Source: Bacteroidota bacterium (GTDB lineage: Bacteria > Bacteroidota > Bacteroidia > Flavobacteriales_F > PHOS-HE28). Taken from it: a stretch of DNA of 8,254 nucleotides. The notes under the pieces are model-generated. The model had not been told where the DNA came from, did no database searches, and saw only the letters and a list, made by a program, of their open reading frames with translations. The position numbers were made by a program, and so were the translations under genes. This document shows positions 6,100 to 8,254 of the stretch, piece after piece. Location: positions 1 to 8,254 of the forward strand of contig JAEZCB010000064.1 in the NCBI GenBank assembly GCA_023412755.1, given 5' to 3'. Numbering within the stretch: position 1 is the first letter of the stretch; each line of letters opens with the position of its first letter.

Positions 6100-6131
6100 T
6101 TGCACGATCGCGGCGCTCCCGGATTAACTTG
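6100..6131 (+). promoter_or_regulatory. Candidate promoter of the TonB-dependent receptor gene
   Basis: TTG at 6100-6102 and TAACTTG at 6125-6131 are separated by 22 nt, the same spacing and the same shortened TAnnTTG box as upstream of the thioesterase gene at 321-353. The receptor ATG begins 7 nt after the box. No operator-like palindrome (for example a Fur-type site) was recognised in the divergent region. Confidence 0.45.
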
Positions 6132-6138
6132 GTGATCC

Positions 6139-8254
6139 ATGTGGGTTAGATCGATCTTCCTATTCCTGCTATGTTGCTCTTCCTCTATCCGTGCCCAGTA
6201 TTGCTTCACTGTTACCGATCAGGCCACATTCAACCCCGTTTTCGGTTGCCAGATCTATGATGGTACTGGAGCACCGCTGGCGGTCAGTGATCTGGATGGC
6301 CGTTTCTGCCTTTCCGCGCCACTGCCCACGGCATTGATCCTACAAGCGCCGGGATACCATGCCGTGCGCGTGGAACTCGAGGATCTGGAGGATGATCTGA
6401 TCCGGCTCGATCCCATGGTCGTGGACCTTCCGGAAGTGCGGATAACACCAGACCCGCGGCGTTCGCTTGGCATGGCCATGATCACCGCGATGGAGGTGGA
6501 CAGCGCGCTGCTGTGGAATTTCGAGCGCTCGGGGATCAACAGTGCCATGCAATGGGTTCCGGGCGTGCAGATGGACCAGCGCGGGCTTGGCGGCAGCGCA
6601 CGGCTTTCCATACGCGGAAGTTTGTTGCGAAGCCCGTTCGGTGTTCGCGGTGTGAAGGTGTACTGGAGCGGTCTGCCTCTTACGCTGGCGGATGGCAGTA
6701 CGCCGCTTGAACTGCTGGACCCGGAGCTGATCGGTAGCATGCAGGTGGTGCGCAGTGTTGGACCACCGGCCTATGGCAGCGCGCCCAGCGGTCTTTTACT
6801 TACAACACCGCCCACGCCCTTCACAGGTAGGGGAGCAGGTGTTCGTGCTTCCGTGGCCGGGGGATCGTACGGCTTCCACCGCATCAGCCTGGGTGGCTCA
6901 TTTGGCAATGCCGGCAACAACGTGGTGGTGGGTGCATTGCGCCAGCGGAATGAAGGATACCGGGATCAGGAGTACAGCCGCCGCGACCAGGTGTTCATCG
7001 TTTCGCGGCATCAACGGCGGCGTACCACGATCCAGCTGTTGCTCACGCTGCAGGAGGTGGCCTGGGGGCTTCCCGGCGGTCTGGACAGCCTCACCGCGGC
7101 CGATGCTCCCCGTACGGCCAATGCCTTCAGCCGCAAGATCGATGCACGCCTGGAGAAGCTGCAATTGTTCGGTGGTGTGGTGGCCGAACACAGGTTCTCT
7201 TCCCGTTATTCCCTGCTATTCACCTTGCATGGTCATCATATCGACAAGCTGAATCCGTTCGGGACCTCGCCGGTCTTCAGTGGGTATAAGGAGGAATTGA
7301 TCGGAGCCGCAGGAAGCAGGCAGGCGATCGCTGCGGAATTTCCGGTGGGCCGGTGGAAATTGAGCGCTACCATTGGCAATGAAGTTCTGGTACAACGGGA
7401 TCTCCTGGATGAACGCGTGATCATCGATGCGGTACCCAGCGACAGTTTTCGCACACGTGCCGATACGCGCGTGATCACGTTCACGCCCTTCGCGGAGTTG
7501 CGCTCCACCGGACCCGCAAACACTTCGGTCTATGCCGGTATCGGCATGGAAAGGAACGTATACCAGCACGAGGACAGGTTGCTGCAAAGTCTTGCCACGG
7601 TGGATCGCCTGTTCGATCCACGGCTTGTGGCCGGTGTTTCTCAGCGGCTTTTCACGCGCTGGTGGATCTCCCTTCGCCACGGTGCATCGGTATCGCGGCC
7701 AACCGTTTGGGAACTGTTGGGCAGCGATGGTCGCTTTCTCGAAGGGCTGATGCCCGAAAGTGTGCGTGAGACGGAACTGGCGCTGACGCATGGTGCATCA
7801 GGTGATCGGCTTCAGATGCAGGTGGCGGCATACATGCGGCGGGTGGAAGGGCTCATTCTTCCCATGCCGAGCAGTGAAGGAACAGGCAACGTCTTCGCCA
7901 ACGCGGGCGTGGCCGATCAAAATGGGCTGGAGGCGTATATGGTCTGGAGGCCTGATCATGGAGAGCGCCTTCCTTCGATCACGGCCATGCTTACCATACA
8001 GGAGCATGTGGTGGATCGCGATCATGGTGATGCGCACCGCATACCCGGTGTTCCACCCGTGACCGCTGGAACTTTCGTACGGCAGCCACTCCCTGCTGGC
8101 CTCAGTATACAGTTGGGTATGCGGCATGTGGCGGCGATCCCCGTTGGTCCACTGGCGGAGGAACGCCTGCCGGCCCATCAGATCTGGCATGCACGGATGG
8201 AATGGCAGGGGATCATGGGCAGCCGGGGTACGCTGGTCGCCTTCATCCATGTAG
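6139..8254 (+). CDS. TonB-dependent outer-membrane receptor, C-terminus cut by the window edge
   Basis: An outer-membrane receptor that imports a ligand using TonB-ExbBD energy; 705 residues are visible and the frame is open to the right edge. In order: signal peptide (1-19, MWVRSIFLFLLCCSSSIRA, cut before or after Gln20); a short beta domain like the carboxypeptidase regulatory domain (about 21-95, with SDLDGRFCLSAP and PGYHAVRVEL) carrying three Cys (22, 37, 57); a TonB-box-like LPEVRIT (97-103); the plug (about 120-225, WVPGVQMDQRGLGGSARLSI, RGVKVYWSGLPLTLADG, IGSMQVVRSVGPPAYG); then the barrel, including VSRPTVWELLGSDGRFL followed by LMPESVRETELAL (537-549), the usual strand pattern of the family. 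The plug resembles the FecA-type group, but no ligand can be assigned. No SusD partner is visible, and the gene downstream lies outside. Divergent from mnmE. Confidence 0.9.
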   Translation, partial: MWVRSIFLFLLCCSSSIRAQYCFTVTDQATFNPVFGCQIYDGTGAPLAVSDLDGRFCLSAPLPTALILQAPGYHAVRVELEDLEDDLIRLDPMVVDLPEVRITPDPRRSLGMAMITAMEVDSALLWNFERSGINSAMQWVPGVQMDQRGLGGSARLSIRGSLLRSPFGVRGVKVYWSGLPLTLADGSTPLELLDPELIGSMQVVRSVGPPAYGSAPSGLLLTTPPTPFTGRGAGVRASVAGGSYGFHRISLGGSFGNAGNNVVVGALRQRNEGYRDQEYSRRDQVFIVSRHQRRRTTIQLLLTLQEVAWGLPGGLDSLTAADAPRTANAFSRKIDARLEKLQLFGGVVAEHRFSSRYSLLFTLHGHHIDKLNPFGTSPVFSGYKEELIGAAGSRQAIAAEFPVGRWKLSATIGNEVLVQRDLLDERVIIDAVPSDSFRTRADTRVITFTPFAELRSTGPANTSVYAGIGMERNVYQHEDRLLQSLATVDRLFDPRLVAGVSQRLFTRWWISLRHGASVSRPTVWELLGSDGRFLEGLMPESVRETELALTHGASGDRLQMQVAAYMRRVEGLILPMPSSEGTGNVFANAGVADQNGLEAYMVWRPDHGERLPSITAMLTIQEHVVDRDHGDAHRIPGVPPVTAGTFVRQPLPAGLSIQLGMRHVAAIPVGPLAEERLPAHQIWHARMEWQGIMGSRGTLVAFIHV

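Noticed and set aside
5547..6149. 200-codon plus-strand open frame opposite mnmE
   Set aside because: It is antisense to the conserved MnmE N-terminal domain and crosses the divergent promoter region; it has no protein-like features.
6036..6209. 58-residue N-terminal extension of MnmE
   Set aside because: The extra residues are unlike any MnmE N-terminus, overlap the divergent receptor start and cover both candidate promoters.
7216..7791. 191-codon minus-strand open frame inside the TonB receptor gene
   Set aside because: It is a shadow of the receptor barrel; its translation is rich in Arg, His and Pro with no domain.

Overview
The window looks like ordinary chromosomal core sequence from a fairly GC-rich member of the Bacteroidota, probably a Flavobacteriales-type lineage. 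The reasons are: an outer-membrane TonB-dependent receptor with a carboxypeptidase-regulatory-like N-terminal domain; a small four-helix membrane protein of a kind I know only from Bacteroidota; no Shine-Dalgarno sequences ahead of the starts; promoter-like boxes of the TTG / TAnnTTTG type used by Bacteroidota; and an intergenic repeat whose skeleton (GGGCGT ... GGGTCG-GCTATCC ... CCTATC-CT-ACGCAA) resembles a repeat common in that phylum. The lineage call is inference. No mobile element, CRISPR array, tRNA or rRNA was seen.

Layout. Positions 1-320 hold no confident gene, only an unrecognised open frame on the minus strand running off the left edge. A hotdog-fold acyl-CoA thioesterase (360-767, +) follows. 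It converges on a minus-strand cluster, and the space between their 3' ends holds a palindromic repeat (773-867) and a short two-copy tandem repeat (873-907). The minus-strand cluster is ribD (riboflavin synthesis), an EamA/DMT permease and a YigZ/IMPACT protein, joined by 13-bp and 4-bp overlaps and so probably translationally coupled. After a gap of about 150 bp come three more minus-strand genes, in transcription order mnmE (tRNA wobble-uridine modification GTPase), a Blc-type lipoprotein lipocalin and a 145-residue membrane protein of unknown function. mnmE is divergent, across 103 bp, from a TonB-dependent receptor (6139 to the right edge, +) that is cut off by the window.

How the genes relate. 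Most are housekeeping or envelope functions: flavin synthesis, tRNA modification, acyl-CoA turnover, outer-membrane lipid handling and outer-membrane uptake. I see no defence, phage or biosynthetic cluster. The most interesting signals are at the DNA level: (a) a TTG promoter-like box 6-8 nt before the ATG of four transcription units, suggesting leaderless or nearly leaderless mRNAs, two of them with an upstream TTG at the same 22-nt spacing; and (b) the REP-like repeat between convergent genes. The best candidate for unexplored protein function is the 145-residue membrane protein, followed by the possible link between the EamA permease and flavin metabolism.
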